Origin: Kribbella soli
Lineage (GTDB): Bacteria; Actinomycetota; Actinomycetes; Propionibacteriales; Kribbellaceae
Direction of reading: 5' to 3'
Length of the DNA: 64,000 bases
Assembly: GCF_004331345.1 (NCBI RefSeq)
Contig: NZ_SJJZ01000004.1
Span: 310,001-374,000 of the forward strand
Part shown: piece by piece, positions 62,712-64,000 of the stretch
Layout of the letters: every line of letters begins with the position of its first letter
Position numbering within the stretch: position 1 is the stretch's first letter
Made by a program: the position numbers and the translations under genes
Notes under the pieces: model-generated
What the model was told of the DNA's origin: nothing
Databases searched by the model: none
What the model saw: only the letters and a program-made list of their open reading frames with translations

Positions 62712-64000
62712 ATCTTCTCCACTGGGGCGTACCGGAGCAGGAGTCGTTTGACACCTTCAGAGCCGAAATCAATGTCGGCCTGGGCCTGCTGGCCCTCGCC
62801 GCGGACCACCACGACGGTGCCCATCCCGAAGCTGTCGTGCACCACCCGGTCGCCCGGGTTCAGGCTGATCACAGGCTTGTCGGACGCCGTCCTGCGGGCC
62901 GGCTCGTAGCGGCTCGGGATCCCGCTGCCACGGGTCGTCCCGGTGCCGGACCAACGGGTGATCGCAGACTCGTCGCGACGCCAGTCGAGTAGCTCGGCTG
63001 GAAGCTCCTCCAGGAACCGCGACGGCGGGTTGTGCTGCGGAGCGCCGTACGCCGAACGCACCGCGGCACGCGATAGTGCGAGCCGCTGCCGGGCCCGGGT
63101 GATGCCGACGTACGCGAGCCGGCGCTCTTCCTCGAGCTCCTTCAGGTCGGTGAGCGACCGCGAGTGCGGGAAGACGCCGTCCTCCATGCCGGTCAGGAAC
63201 ACCACCGGGAACTCCAGGCCCTTCGCGGTGTGCAAGGTCATCAGCGTGACCACGCCGCCGTCGTCTGCCGCGTCCGGGATCTGGTCGGCGTCCGCAACCA
63301 GCGCGACCCGCTCCAGGAACGCCTGCAGGTCGGCGGCCTCGCCGGCGGCGGTCCGCTCCTCGACGAACTCGCGCGCCACCGAGATGAACTCGTCCAGGTT
63401 CTCCAGGCGGGTCTCGTCCTGCGGGTCCGGGGACTTCTGCAGCGTCTCGTAGTACCCGGAGCGGTGCAGGGCGACGTCGAGGATGTCGTCCGGCGGGGCT
63501 CCGGAGTCGACCATCGCGGTCAGCTCGTCGAGGATGTCGACGAAGGCCTGGACCGCGTTCACCGAACGCGAGGCCATCGCCGGGGCGTCCTCGGCCCGGC
63601 GCATCGCCTGCGCGAACGAGATCCGGTCCCGCTGGGCGAGCGCCTCGATCGCGGCCTCGGCGCGGTCGCCGATCCCGCGCTTCGGCTCGTTCATGATCCG
63701 GCGCAGCGAGACGGTGTCCTCCGGGTTCATCAGGACACGCAGGTACGCGAGCGCGTCGCGGACCTCCTTGCGCTCGTAGAACCGGACGCCGCCGACCACC
63801 TTGTACGGATGGCCGGTCCGGATGAAGACTTCCTCGAACACCCGGGACTGCGCGTTGGTCCGGTAGAACACCGCGACGTCGGACGGCTTCACGCTGTCGG
63901 CGTCCGCGAGCCGGTCGATCTCGTCGGCGACGAACTGCGCCTCGTCGTGCTCGTTGTCCGCGACGTACACCGCGATCTGCTCGCCCTGGCCCTGGTCGGA
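62708..64000 (-). CDS. pcrA: ATP-dependent DNA helicase PcrA/UvrD (C-terminal part; start off the window)
   Basis: This is the last ~430 residues of a superfamily-1A helicase. Visible are 'EIDRLADADSVKPSDVAVFYRTNAQSR' in parts, motif IV-V sequences ('FVDILDEL', 'VTLMTLHTAKGLEFPVVFLTGMEDGVFP') and motif VI 'EERRLAYVGITRARQRL'. The C-terminus has the Tudor-like end 'RVVHDSFGMGTVV' and 'GSEGVKRLLLRYAPVEKI'. It acts in DNA repair and replication-fork maintenance. The frame is open to base 64000. Confidence 0.95.
   Translation of the reverse strand, partial: SDQGQGEQIAVYVADNEHDEAQFVADEIDRLADADSVKPSDVAVFYRTNAQSRVFEEVFIRTGHPYKVVGGVRFYERKEVRDALAYLRVLMNPEDTVSLRRIMNEPKRGIGDRAEAAIEALAQRDRISFAQAMRRAEDAPAMASRSVNAVQAFVDILDELTAMVDSGAPPDDILDVALHRSGYYETLQKSPDPQDETRLENLDEFISVAREFVEERTAAGEAADLQAFLERVALVADADQIPDAADDGGVVTLMTLHTAKGLEFPVVFLTGMEDGVFPHSRSLTDLKELEEERRLAYVGITRARQRLALSRAAVRSAYGAPQHNPPSRFLEELPAELLDWRRDESAITRWSGTGTTRGSGIPSRYEPARRTASDKPVISLNPGDRVVHDSFGMGTVVVVRGEGQQAQADIDFGSEGVKRLLLRYAPVEKI

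Overview
The window is high-GC DNA, densely coding on both strands, with many GTG and TTG starts, 4-bp stop/start overlaps and apparently leaderless genes. Gene content points to a soil actinobacterium: NgcEFG-type aminosugar transporters, an IdeR/DmdR-type iron box, folD-DUF3017, a PerM-like protein next to purN and purH, and secreted S8 peptidases. The overall feel is of Kribbella or a close Propionibacteriales relative; that assignment is inference from gene content and style.

Layout. 1-534: start of a siderophore-binding lipoprotein behind an iron box. 583-7299: aminosugar locus, with a minus-strand operon (SIS-domain protein, NgcE-like lipoprotein, two permeases, a second paralogous lipoprotein) divergent from an N-acetylglucosamine-type kinase. 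7285-11137: YCII protein, ArsR regulator with MFS exporter, CBS-domain membrane protein. 11305-14284: galT-galK facing a DeoR-family repressor. 14353-20769: acetyltransferases, three tandem CAP-domain surface proteins, a small membrane protein. 20748-26487: GlxA-type regulator, metallo-hydrolase, lamin-tail protein, MOSC protein, double-HTH regulator, spermidine-synthase-like protein, secreted GDPD. 26847-34494: mdh and two giant paralogous subtilases. 34664-39811: small-molecule-binding protein, GH18 chitinase, shortened APH-like kinase, second GlxA-type regulator, cupin and pirin. 39980-43938: GT39 membrane glycosyltransferase, folD, DUF3017, GNAT. 43947-47387: perM-purN-purH. 47563-51018: secreted protein and sucC-sucD. 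51148-56344: alpha-glucosidase and its ABC transporter. 56698-64000: B12-binding protein, lipase-like hydrolase, M23 peptidase, a LanC-like cyclase pair, an orphan gene, a glycosyltransferase and the end of pcrA.

How the genes work together. Much of the window suits a polymer scavenger: chitinase plus aminosugar uptake and phosphorylation, alpha-glucoside uptake plus alpha-glucosidase, galactose catabolism, secreted proteases and a phosphodiesterase, feeding mdh and sucCD. No tRNA, rRNA, CRISPR array, phage module or transposase gene was seen.

Most notable: (1) two copies of an intergenic hairpin family (26600-26765 and 37421-37506) sharing a near-identical core, with stems that differ by eight compensatory base-pair changes; (2) a 47-residue Arg/Asp/Glu octapeptide-repeat micro-ORF coupled by a GTGA overlap to an ABC permease; (3) two long back-to-back palindromes before folD; (4) a likely CTG-started glycosyltransferase overlapping the pcrA stop; (5) four regulators with a -10-like hexamer exactly 6 nt before the start codon and no ribosome-binding site.
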